Shown here: in pieces, positions 46,197 through 57,282 of the stretch
Position numbering within the stretch: the first letter of the stretch is position 1
How the letters are laid out: every line of letters begins with the position of its first letter
NCBI GenBank assembly: GCA_905250075.1
Contig: CAJNOP010000085.1
Location: 186,001-250,000 of the forward strand
Reading direction: 5' to 3'
Source of the DNA: Rotaria sp. Silwood1
Taxonomy: Eukaryota; Rotifera; Eurotatoria; Philodinida; Philodinidae
Length of the DNA stretch: 64,000 nucleotides
Program-made: the position numbers and the translations under genes
Notes under the pieces: model-generated
Seen by the model: the letters and a program-made list of their open reading frames with translations, nothing else
Told to the model about the DNA's origin: nothing
Database searches by the model: none

Positions 46197-49100
46197 CTAT
46201 TCTCGCGGTATGTTCGATGAAATAACAAAACCTGGATTTGAATATTCTCGATATTTTGTATGTCCAGTAATACCCATCGTTGGATATGATGTTTGTTCAC
46301 ACATATAAACAGGATCTCCTTTTCTAGATAAACAAAAATAAAAATCAAATGAGAAATATAACTAAGAAAAAAAAAAAAAATCACCAACAAAACACTATCT
46401 CAACCCCGAGCAACCCAATTAATTGGTTTTTGTTTTTTTTAGTTTATAATTTTTATCAATGATTCTATTCTCCACAGACAAATTTAAAAAAAAAAATTAG
46501 TTACTTTATAATAATACCTCTATAGACACGTTTTTAAAATCCTGATTTCGGATTTTTTTTCTCTATGAAAAGATATTGACAATGAATTAAATAAACAACA
46601 CAAAAGACTCAAAATAAATAATAAATGCGAAAACAAGAAAAACTAATCATACCTATGCCGTGATGAATGTCGACAACAAAGAAAACCAATTAACATTGTT
46701 ATAACAACAAGAAGAAGAAGACAAATTGGTATAATCCAAGCAAGCTAAAAAAGAATCGCAATAAAGCTTTTCTTTCAAAAAGAAAATAAAAAACGTCATA
46801 CATTAATTAATGAAAAAGATGAACTTTCCAATGATGCAATATCAACTAGATTAAAATCAAAAGAAAATTTATTTTGTCTTTTCAATAGAACAAAAAAAAG
46901 AAAAAAACAATTTTTATCTACCACGAGCTTCACATCGATTTCCAATAAATCCATTAAGACATTCACATACAAATCCACCAACACCATTCGGTTTACAACT
47001 TCCTGCATTTAAACATGGATTACTTTTACATTCATCATGTATTCGTAATAATAGTTCAATAGTTGTTGTTATTGTCGTTGTTATTGTTGTTGTTGTTGTT
47101 GTTGTTGTAATTATATCTTCACAGCGTAAACCCGTAAAATTTGGTAAACAAATACATACAAAACCTCCTATTGATATTTCTGAACATGAACCACCATTAA
47201 AACATGGCAATAATGCACATGGACTTTGTAAAGTTGTAGTTGGTATTGCTAAATAAAAAACACAAATCATTCAAAAAGAAAAAAAAAACTTTTGTACAAG
47301 TTTTTTTTTTTCTAAAAGAAAAAGAACCTCGTTCACAACTTGATCCCAAATAGTCAGACGTGCATAAACATTCAAAATAACCAAACTGAATATTTCTTTG
47401 ACATGTTCCATTATGAAGACAACGTTGTGATGGACAAGGTAATTCAATTTCACAACGTGAACCTGTATATGCTTCTGTACAAGCACATTTATATGATTGA
47501 GAAGAAGAAGATGATAATGATAAAGCAGATGATGACGTGCATGTACCATGATGAAGACAAGTTGTTAAACTGCTTAAACATGGATCAAGCCAAAATTCTA
47601 TATACATACACATATACATTCATAAAGTATGATATAATCATGCAAAATAGAAAACAAACTACACATTTTTCTTTTTCTTTTTCTTTTTTTTATGTCTAAC
47701 CTTCATGACATGTAGGTCCTGTTCGATCCGGTGGACATGCACAATAACTTCCTGTTTCCATAGGTATACATGTTGCTGATGGATGACATATTTGTTCCGT
47801 TGAACATGTATCAATTAATGTACAACGTGTACCTGTATAAGGTTCCAAACAACGACAATAAGAATTTTCATCTAATGTATTATAACAAATACCACGACCA
47901 TTACATATTGAACCAGGACAATATTTTGACATATTACAATATGGTTCTAATAATTGATTATCATTACATAAACAAACATAACCATCTTGTATATTTAAAC
48001 AAATTGAATCGGGATGTGGACATGGATTTGAAAAACATGGACCTATAGGTATATCACAATAACGACCCATATAACCAGGTGAACAATAACATTCCATTTG
48101 ACCATTATTATTAAGATAACATGAACCACCATTTAAACAATAACCTGTATAACATTGATTTGAACGATCACGTGATTGTATTTGACAATTTTTTCCAGCA
48201 TAACCTGGTAGACAACGACATATATAATCATTTGTACCATTACGTTGTTCACATTGTCCTTGATTAAGACATGGAGATTGTAAACATGTATTTAATGGTT
48301 CACATTGACCTGATGTATGTAATTTTTCTTTATCTATAGTCCATGTATAGCCATCCATACAAGCACAACGTCGTTCAGGAAAACAAATTAAACCAAGTGA
48401 AATATCACAATCATTTGGTCGAACACATGCACTATGAAATAAACCATAACGATTTATTGTTGGTACAATATCTATAACAAATAAAAATCAAAATAAATAT
48501 TAAGTTTTTGTTTGTTAAATATTTATATTAACCTTGACAATTTTTTCCTGTATGAACTTGATCACATACACATTTATATGTATAATCATTGATACGGTAA
48601 CATGTACTATTTCTATAAAAAATATAAACATTCTAATTTATATTAAAACCAATAAAAAACAACAATGTTGATTTGTAGTAGTCAACATTACCAGAAGATC
48701 AGAATCTTTCGAAAGAAGAGAATATCTTTCTTCTAATAGAATATAAAAAGAATCCTCCTCCTTCTCTTTTCAATACAAGAGAAACGCTAGGTACATTTTC
48801 TCATCTGATCAGACCCTTACTAGAAAATAATAGAGGAAAAAAAACTCATACCCAATACATGGATTAACTTGACATGGATCATTACTTTCACATTGACTTC
48901 CAATACGACTTGGTGCACATTTACATACAAATTTTGTTCCATTTCTTACACAAGTTCCTCCCATATAACATGGTTGAGATGCACATGGTGATATATTTTC
49001 ACATAGATCACCATAAAAACGTGATTCATCACAACGACACAATGCAGTTGAATTATCATCTTGAATAATACAGCGACCACCATGTTGACATGGACATGAC

Positions 49101-51840
49101 AATTCACATTGTTCACCATATTGATTTGGTGGACATTTACATGTTAACGTTGTTATTTTTGATTCATCACATATTGCTTGTTCTGATAAACACGTATCCG
49201 AACGACATTGACAAGCAAATGAACCATTTTCAGGAAAAGAAAGACAATTACCACGTGGACAAACATCCGGTAAACGGCATGGATCAACTAATTTTAAAGT
49301 CGATATCAAATTTAGAAAATATATGTCCAAAACAAAAAAGAGAAGTGAACAAAGTGAATGATAATTACTATTAAAAAAAAAAAAGCTTGAACTCTAAACT
49401 AATTTTCAAATGAATAGGTATTGAAAGATTTAGTATATAACAATCTTTGGATTATCCTTACGATGAAAGTTACTCAATTTATTAATCGCTTTTGAGCCGG
49501 AAGCGTGTGCATCATGTAGACTTCAATGGATTATAAATACTCTAAAAAGAATTCAGACTCATAGCTTATTGACGACGACACATTGCATTTTTACAATAGT
49601 TTATAAATGAATGCAGCATTTCCTCTCAGGAATACAAATAGTATCAGACCGTTTAATCTGTTTCTATCCTGAAATAAGAATATCACATCGACGGGTGTAG
49701 ATGAACGATGTAACACTCACTCTTTTATTATGGTTGTATTTTAGGATTGAAACAACAAAAATATCTGAAACTTTCACAATTAACTATTTTTCTTTAAGAC
49801 TTGTTGCTGTGTCAAGTTTCAAATCGAAATTGGAAAGTCAATTTCTTGATGTTCGTGAAGAAAACCATGATATTCTATTAAAAAGTACCGTAAAAATGCA
49901 TTATGTCGACAGCAATAAACTATAGACCCACATTTTTTTTTCTAATTATTCATAACCCATTGAGAGTCTACATGAAAACACATGCTTTCAACTCAAAAAG
50001 TTATTAATCATTTGCGTGACTTCTCTTGTTAGTATATTCTACTTACGATGTTCACAGTTAATTCCAATACGACCTGGTGTACATTGACATTTATATGCAC
50101 CAGGAATAGATGTCAATGAATTTGCAATACATATTCCACCGTAACCACATGGATTATTTTGACAACCTGATGGTAATATTGACAAGTTAGCACTAATAGC
50201 AGGCACTAAATATAAATAAAGAAAACTTCAATTTTCATCTATCTTTTTTCTCAAATATAGTGGCTGATCTAGGATTTTGGTCAAAGAAAGAGAACGATTA
50301 TGGTCATAAAACATGTTTTGAAGTTCATTAGAGATCGTGTTGACTCATTTTTGAACATTTTCTGCTAAGAAAAATCGAAAAATATTTTAGCAGAGAGAAG
50401 CAATCGTCCTTCCTTCGGAAATCCTCCTCTTTTTAAATATACCATCTCTCAAATACTCACTGGAATTTTTTCGTGCAGTAATATTAACATTATAAATTGA
50501 ATTACAAAGATCACCACCACATGTTTCATTAAGTTGTCCTGAACATGTCCATGAACAACAATTTAATTGATCAACATTTTCATCTTCTCTTTTTATGTTT
50601 GTCGGTAAATGATTACCACAATAACATTCTGATCTATAAGTGTATAAAAAACAACAACAAAAGGGTGACTATTTTCTTGCTTTTCTTGTTTTCATCAAGG
50701 CTAGAAAGCTTTACACACTTATATCATACCTAAACTGTAATCCGGCAAAATTAAAATCACGTTCAGCACAATACTTAATACATAGAGCAATAGTCATCGA
50801 TGATGAAGTCAAAGGTTTAACAAGACCATTCAATATACGTTGATGACGACTATCTTTGAAACATCCAACATATTTCACTATTGGCTTTACTGAATCGACA
50901 CCAAAAATCACTTGAAAACAAAAACATCAAATAATATAATATTTTATTTAAAAAAAATCAAAATGAAGAGAGGTGGACAACATCAAAGATAAATATTTTT
51001 GACATCAATTTTCAAACAATTTGACCGTGGTCAGAATATTCAACAATACATAGACATATATACATACATTTTCGGGTGTTAGCACCATATACATATACAC
51101 ATAAATTACATAATCTATCTTTGTCCCTTATTCTATAATTCATGAGTAAAGTTCATAGAAGTTACACTGGCCTCGTTGTGCAAGTGTCGGATTCTTTTCT
51201 TCTTTTTCTTTTTTTTTTTTAATATGTGGATCATGACAAAGAAGAAAGATGTACAATTGTATGCATCTGATTCAGTAAACGTCATCCTTTTTCTTTTTGG
51301 TCCCTGCTCATGCAAAGGTTATCTGCACCGATCAAGATGACGTGCGTGTTAAGCAAGTACAAACAAAACATGTACAACAAAAAAGAAGAAAAAAAAATGA
51401 GATCTTAATACGTCGCGGCCACGCCTACACATGTATATGTTGTTTCCAATGTATTCCTATGATTATGGGTATCTTTTCTTGTTCAATACTCATTATCGTT
51501 TGTTCAATATCAACCGAATCAATAAGGCAGAGAATATAAATAAAAATGTTGAAATACAGATTGTCATATATCCGTATTCATATGTTTGTATGTTTATTAC
51601 GATCAAAAAGTTCGAAGTAAGATAACGAAGGATTAATAACAAATAGATTTCTCTCTTTCTCTGATGTCTTTTTTGTTATTGTTTTCTCAATGTGTTTAAA
51701 AATGATAAATTAACATCATGTTATGTAGAGTTTAGTCAACAATGTAGCATATTTGATGAACCAATAAGAAAAAAAAAGAGATTTCAAAAAAAACTCTTAC
51801 CTTCAAAAAGTATGAGAATCAGAAGTATAACTTTGATCAT
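46197..51840 (-). CDS. WSC and multi-EGF domain single-pass transmembrane protein (899 aa)
   Basis: This is probably a cell-surface adhesion or receptor-like protein. Exons are 51840-51801, 50910-50730, 50633-50461, 50205-50047, 49287-48852, 48612-48533, 48471-47701, 47597-47328, 47248-46922, 46845-46802, 46744-46653 and 46323-46197 (2700 nt, in frame). A signal peptide (MIKVILLILILFEVIFG) is followed by a WSC domain at about residues 24-125: KYVGCFKDS, LCIKYCAERDFNFAGLQF, ECYCGNH, CSWTCSG, CGG. About 14-15 EGF-like modules follow (for example NPCGYGGIC...KCQCTPGRIG; NPCLNAGSC...CECLNGFIG). None shows the full calcium-binding D.D/NE signature except partially DECKSNPC. A Thr run near residues 745-763 is encoded by a GTT repeat on the plus strand. 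One transmembrane helix lies at about 828-851 (LAWIIPICLLLLVVITMLIG) before a 48-residue cytoplasmic tail. I know of no standard gene name for this architecture. Confidence 0.88.
47062..47108. repeat. GTT trinucleotide repeat encoding a Thr run
   Basis: Imperfect GTT units on the plus strand (ACN codons on the minus strand) encode an extracellular stretch of Thr with occasional Ile in the WSC/EGF protein, between two EGF modules. Such a run could be O-glycosylated and is likely length-variable. Confidence 0.8.
49480..49930. repeat. Palindromic element in the WSC/EGF gene intron 4 (family J, copy 2)
   Basis: CTGTTTCTATCCTGAAATAA (49660) is inverted around 49741 (TTTTAGGATTGAAACAAC). The right half (GGATTGAAACAACAAAAATA then TCTGAAACTTTCACAATTAA) closely matches 9795-9850 in Rictor intron 21, and its reverse matches 9670-9720. 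Both sit in introns of unrelated genes, so this is a mobile family. Confidence 0.55.
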
Positions 51841-52010
51841 ATTACTTGTATAATAAGAACTTTTTGTTCGAAAGCCGATTGACAATGATGGCAAAAGGTG
51901 AATTTTGTTCTCTGTAGATGAGATATACTCGCTTATGATTCTCATTCAAAAGAGGAAGGACATATTGTGACAGTATTCATCGTCTTTTGTGCTTTTACTT
52001 TTATCATGTC

Positions 52011-52044
<34 letters not shown>

Positions 52045-53452
52045 TTCCCTCTCTATGAATGATCGAATGGACAGATTATTAGTGTTCTTCCCGCCTTCGT
52101 TCACTAAGCCAAACAATAACGACCAATTCTCTCTTTTTATCATTTTTCTCTGTTTCTCTCTCCATCAGCGACTATGATGAAAGGTGAACGAAATATGTAC
52201 GTGCTTCTTTAATAATAATCCCTCACTCTGATTAACAAAAAAAATCATTATATTTATTGTAGAGACAAATTTAAGTGACTAAGTATCTTTGTAATTGATA
52301 ACATATGAATGGATATTCGTTACAAAAAAAAAAATAGAAAAAGAAGAATTTATATTTTTTCATTCAGTCATGATAAAAATGAAAACTTTTGTCTACTTTA
52401 AAATTATACAAAGTTCATTGTGAAGCAGAATCTTGCGGATTAGTCCCGAATCCTAATAAGTTTCGTTTGTCTCGTCTTGTGGACGAAACAGAATAAAGAG
52501 CTATTGAAAAATTCTCGAAACAAGATGCGAAATTTGAAAACAAATTTGTTCCGCTGGACTCTGGTGAATTATAGACGTGTATATCATGTTTCATTTTAAT
52601 GGATGAACCGAAAGTTTTTGAATCTTGTAAGGACTTAGAAAGTGAGCTGGATCGAAAAGTGTGAATCGAAATTTCTGGTGAAAATAGTTTCTCATTTTAA
52701 TTTTCTTGACAGTATTTCCGATAAACCAAAAACTATGAATGATGAAGCAGAGTTTTGTTCCCTCTATGAATATGGGCTTAGAACTATTGTATCGAATCTT
52801 TTTCGAGACTAACATAGGACTTTTATTTAGAAGTTTAAAAAAAATTAGATTGAATTGTAAACCAAAATATTTTCCAACTCTTATAAGTTCCTTGTCAAAG
52901 ATGCCAGAAATTATTCGAGTCAATTGTATTGTCGAGCAGACACTTCTGTACAAAAATTTAGATTAAAAGAAACTGTGAATTTTACCTAAGTGAAACTGTT
53001 AGCACTTTGCTAAGAACTACTTCCTATGCAAAATGTTCTTGGTCACAAACTCAATTTTCCAAAAATTAGGTTCCAAGAGAAACAACAATTGATGATGCCT
53101 GTAGACACACTTGAATAGTGCACTTTACTGGGTAGCTTCTCATTGACAGGCTGATATAGTTATGAAGGTTAAAATATTTACTTTCGAATAGCAATAGTGG
53201 AAGTACTTAAATCTAAGGAAAAATTCTCCGTTCAAACGATTTTTTGAGCATTTCAAAGATCATTTCGTTAGTCTCAAGAACAATGCTAAGCATACATCGA
53301 GAAGCGGTACATAATTCTCGATTATTATTCGCAGATTCTGAATCAAAACTTGCGACTTTTGATTAATAACAAAATGAAACTCTTATGGCTACTTTTTATT
53401 TAAAATAAAATAAAAACAAAACAAATAAACAAACAAACAATAAGGTAAAATC
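51841..53452. other. Intergenic, upstream of the WSC/EGF gene
   Basis: No gene is supported. A CT microsatellite lies at about 52011-52042 with further pyrimidine-rich stretches to 52165. The sequence at 52340-53340 is probably repeat-derived, but I could not define an element. Confidence 0.4.
52011..52042. repeat. CT/TC microsatellite
   Basis: A nearly pure TC dinucleotide run, about 170-200 bp upstream of the WSC/EGF start codon on the plus strand. Confidence 0.85.
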
Positions 53453-54157
53453 TTACACAACATGACGTGAAACAATCATTGATTTTGATTCTTGATTTTT
53501 AATATTCATTGAATTAATCATTTCAAACACATGTTCTATACAAACATTGCCAAATATATCATCAGGATTTTTGTCATGAAAATAAACTTGATTTATAATT
53601 GCTAGTTGAAGTTGATCTTCTACATAAATAAAATCATATATTATTTTAAAACAAAATGAGAATTATTAATTTTACTCTGAGCCCAAGATGGAATTTTTTT
53701 TTTACGACGACGAATCATAGTCAATCCAGTATTATTAAGTTCGTCATCATGAAATATAGTCATATCATAATTATTAGTTGTTTTAGATATTGATTGAGAT
53801 TTATTATTTAATTTAATCTTGTGAACCATATTTGATCTATATTCACAAACATTAAAGTGTTAAGAAAATCTACGAAGAAAAGTAATTTACCTTTTTATAC
53901 ATGGAAATTTACGAGTAGATGAGTTTTCTTGATGAGTCTCATGAGAACGATTTTGAACACCAATAGAATGTTTTTTCATAAATTGCCGACGAAGAATTGA
54001 TTTTATAGATGAAGATGATCGTGGTGGAACATACGATAGAATGGATGAATCAGCAGGCAGCAAACACTAAAATATTATTACACTTATTTTAAAAAAAGTA
54101 CAAAAAAAAAAGAGAAACTCAACTGACTGGATTGCAAAGACGAGCTGAGAAAGGCAT
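53453..54157 (-). CDS. Short INCENP-like protein with C-terminal IN-box (177 aa)
   Basis: INCENP anchors and activates Aurora kinase in the chromosomal passenger complex through a C-terminal IN-box. Exons are 54157-54128, 54066-53891, 53836-53676 and 53619-53453 (534 nt, in frame). After a basic, Ser-rich N-terminal part (PRSSSSIKSILRRQFMKKHS), the C-terminal region reads MIRRRKKKIPSWAQKDQLQL, then AIINQVYFHDKNPDDIFGNV, then CIEHVFEMINS. This matches the IN-box pattern (K/R)IPxWA...L..A(L/I)..Q......(D/E)IFG.....(I)F. INCENP normally exceeds 600 residues and has an N-terminal CEN box binding survivin/borealin plus a long coiled coil; neither is visible here. Functional Aurora binding is inference. 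It could be a minimal INCENP paralogue or a mis-split gene, though the first exon begins with a good ATG after an acceptor-like CATAG. Confidence 0.68.
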
Positions 54158-55389
54158 GATAATTCACTATGAATACAAGAATATGTTATGTCTTAGAAAA
54201 TGAATTCGATCTTCTATTTATGAAGAAAAGCTTATTAATTTAAAAGTATTCTAAATAAGCTCTAATCAAAGAATTTTTCTATGAAATAAAATTATCTATT
54301 TCAATTAAACGAATCAATTCTTTTTTTCTTTTTCATCATATTAACTTCAGTAATTGATTGTCAATGATATGTTCACATAAAAGAAAAAAAAAAAAACATG
54401 AAAAAGCTTCATATAATGTAAATTGATAATAAATTTTAAACAATAAGAATATTTAAATTTATTGTTTGACATCTTATGTAGATCTTCTTGCTTTCTAGGT
54501 TTCTTGCGAATTTTCAGAGAAAAGCACTAAATAGAAAATTTCGAGTTACGATTAAAAAAGTACACCGATGTTCATTTGTATCAATAAATCTTCTATTTCC
54601 AATGAAACAAGAAGATTCACTGCAAGTTTGTGTACAGTTGAGTTCGACGATTTCAAAAAACCTAGAACCGATTTTCTTAAATTTCTTCGAACTCTAGTCT
54701 ACAATAATACATTCAGAAAGTACTTACAAACACTATAGAACAGAACATTTAATAATGAAACACGAAACGTTTTTGATGAAATTGATTAGTTTTATATAAC
54801 AATGCATCACGTATCACATCTTCTGTTCTCATTGCTTTATCGCCATTCCAACAATGATAAAGTCAGCAACTGAGAAGAGCCCCAACTATAACAATCAGTA
54901 TCCCATGTATGTTGTCTTATTCTCCTTTTTAACTCTGCTTATTTGAATACAATAGAATATTACATAAATGAAATGAAGTAAAGTCTAAAAAATACTAGTT
55001 AACGACGTTCTTTTATTTTGACAGTGAAAAACCAATACTGAGATTTTTTTCTATTTTATATACGATCTGAGAACTAAAATATAGAAGATTGCAAAATATG
55101 TAAATGAATGACATCTGTTTGTAGATTATTTTTTTATCAAGATAGCGACAGTAACCATATTTTAAGCGTTATAAAACTAGCAAATCAAATCTAAATAGAT
55201 TCATAAGTAAATAAAATAAATTTTGGTAATCAACTCTCACAAGGAAATCTTTTTTTTTTAAAGGAGTACAGTTACAATTGAACATCCTTGGAACAGACAC
55301 ATAATTGAACATTGTCAAGTTTGACGATATTGTATATCATCAGAAATTATTAGTTTTTCTTTTGATACAAATTTATAATTTGATAGAAT
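54158..55389. other. Divergent intergenic region between the IN-box and LigB genes
   Basis: This 1232-bp region separates two divergently transcribed genes and presumably carries both promoters. No coding feature is supported and no recognisable motif was found beyond A/T-rich tracts. Confidence 0.4.
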
Positions 55390-56517
55390 ATGGCAAAATC
55401 ATCTTCGTCTGGTTTGATAGGAGTTGCCTATCTTCCTCATGGTACAATGCTTTTAGATCCGAATCGAGAAGATCTTCCTGATGGTGTTAAAGCTCTTCAT
55501 TTATGTTGTATGAATATAAGTGAAAAAATAGCTGAATTAAATCCTGATCTTATTATTCTTTTAACTCCTCATGGACTAAATCTTCATCAAGCTATTAATA
55601 TTTATCAACCAGCTATAGCAAATAGTCGAGCAAGTGGAAATGCTGAATGGAATAATAATTGGAATGATTATAGTGTTGATGTTAGTTTAGATGGTGAAAC
55701 ATGTCAAGATTTATATTTATATCTAAAACAAAGTTTACCAAGAGTAGAAGGAATGTTAGCTTTTTCTGGTTTAAGTGTTCCATTGAGATGGGGTGAAGTT
55801 GTACCATTATATTTTGCTTTATATCAATTAGCATTAAAAACAAAAACAAATAATTCTACACTTAAACATATTTCAGTTGAATCTAAACCTAAAGTAATTA
55901 TTATTGCACAACCAGTGAAAGGAACAACAAGTAGAAAAATATTATTTATTTTTACAATAAAAAAAAAAGAATTTCTTTTTTTGTTAGTTGAAGAACGAGA
56001 ATCATTTATTGAAGAACAACGATCTTATCTTGTAAAATTTGGTCGATTAATTCGATCATGGTGTAATAAATCATCACAACGTATTCTTCTTGTTATAAGT
56101 GGTGATCAAGCTCATACACATGCATGGTCTTCACAATTGCCAATAATTTATCAACCTGATTCATCGTGTTTTTCAAGATTTCCACAATGTGGTACTGAAT
56201 ATTCAAAATTATTTGATGAAATTATTCATGATTGGATAAAAGGAAAACGTTCAAATTCTGAAAATGATTTATATTATTTAGATGAAAATTTATTAATTAA
56301 TGAAGCTGGAAATATAGAAAAATTTGCTCTTAGTTGTGGTTATGTTGGATCATTGACAATGCAAGGTATAATGGAAAATGATTTGATTCAAAATCGAATA
56401 GATGATTCATCAAAATCAATTGATCCATCTTCTCATTGGTTATTAACAAATTTCATTTCTTCTTCTCCAACATATTATGGAATGATGGCTGCTTTGTATA
56501 TTCGAAATTTTAAATAA
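55390..56517 (+). CDS. LigB-type class III extradiol dioxygenase family protein (356 aa after splicing)
   Basis: The family (catalytic LigB subunit of aromatic ring-opening dioxygenase) uses a non-heme iron held by two His and an acidic residue. This subtype is widespread in bacteria and archaea. The N-terminus reads IGVAYLPHGTMLLDP (His 17) and PDLIILLTPHGLNLH (His 61), the expected positions for the two metal-binding His. A later block, LLVISGDQAHTHAWS, is the conserved third active-site motif. The frame is open from the ATG at 55390 to TAA at 56515-56517 (375 codons), but 55931-55987 (57 nt) is probably an intron: GTAGAA...TTGTTAG, A/T-rich, with the residues FIFTIKKKEFLFLL foreign to the family. 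Its removal keeps the frame and joins AQPVKGTT to IEERESFIEEQ. No targeting signal is seen, so a cytosolic location is likely. The substrate is unknown. The TTAG acceptor is clear; the donor GTAGAA is weak. Confidence 0.82.
   Translation: MAKSSSSGLIGVAYLPHGTMLLDPNREDLPDGVKALHLCCMNISEKIAELNPDLIILLTPHGLNLHQAINIYQPAIANSRASGNAEWNNNWNDYSVDVSLDGETCQDLYLYLKQSLPRVEGMLAFSGLSVPLRWGEVVPLYFALYQLALKTKTNNSTLKHISVESKPKVIIIAQPVKGTTSRKILFIFTIKKKEFLFLLVEERESFIEEQRSYLVKFGRLIRSWCNKSSQRILLVISGDQAHTHAWSSQLPIIYQPDSSCFSRFPQCGTEYSKLFDEIIHDWIKGKRSNSENDLYYLDENLLINEAGNIEKFALSCGYVGSLTMQGIMENDLIQNRIDDSSKSIDPSSHWLLTNFISSSPTYYGMMAALYIRNFK
55931..55987 (+). other. Probable 57-nt in-frame intron in the LigB-type gene
   Basis: The segment begins GTAGAAAAATATT and ends TTTTTTTGTTAG. 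Its length is a multiple of three and it has no stop codon, so it is silent to ORF finders. Size and base composition match the other short introns in this window. Confidence 0.7.
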
Positions 56518-57282
56518 TAAAATATTGTTTCTTTTCTTCGTGAGAAGTTCTAATGATGGATTTTTCATTGTTGCAATCAATATGTCAATGGGCAAATAAA
56601 TGAATACTAATGAAAGAGAACGATCAATAGTAAGAATAATATAAATAATACAATCGTGTCAAACATACAAGTGCAATTCAATTATTGAACTATGGTTCAA
56701 GTACCTAATGTTGTTTTTCATGTATATAAAAATCTTGCAACATTCTCGACGAAGTAGCATACATATCAAATTTGAAAGTTTAATTCAATTGTTGAATACT
56801 TGAAACTTAAAAAGTTGCAATTCAAGTATTTGATAATTGAGTTCAATTATTCTAGTACTCAAGTATTTCACGAAAGCACACAGAGACATACATAGACACA
56901 GGTCATTTCTCTTATTATAAGTGTTACGAAATTGTAACATACATGAAAAGCAACATTGAATATATGAACCATCATTCAATAATTGAATTCAACTTTCAAA
57001 TTGAGTACTTTTGAGAATTGTATACAACAAGAAGAACAATGCCATTACATCAGCTTTTAACATCCTTGAATCATACTATACTATTATGATATTTGCCCTT
57101 GTTTTGTCAGTACATTTTCTCTTATAAATAATAGTCAACAATCAATTTAAACAGGTTGAATATCATTTTGTTGATTATTAACTTCGCTTATTTTTTTTAT
57201 CATCTGACACATTAGTTTATACTCAGGGTAACCAATTTGATATTTCATTTATCTTTGTATGTTTTTCATCGAAACTACAAAA
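56518..57282. other. Intergenic with clustered self-complementary TTCAA/TTGAA repeats
   Basis: Between about 56675 and 57015 short motifs such as TTCAATTATTGAA, TTCAATTGTTGAATACTTGA and TTCAAGTATTTGATAATTGA recur in both orientations. This is a degenerate palindromic repeat patch. No gene is seen. Confidence 0.45.

Noticed and set aside
47340..48048. Plus-strand open frames opposite the EGF exons, with Met/Asn/His-rich translations
   Set aside because: They mirror Cys/Gly/Asn-rich EGF coding sequence on the other strand. The minus-strand exon model is fully supported by domains and splice sites.
52591..52966. Overlapping 120- and 75-codon frames on opposite strands
   Set aside because: Neither shows a domain or codon pattern like the real exons here. 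Unlike the 17.3-17.8 kb pair, I could not show an inverted duplication.
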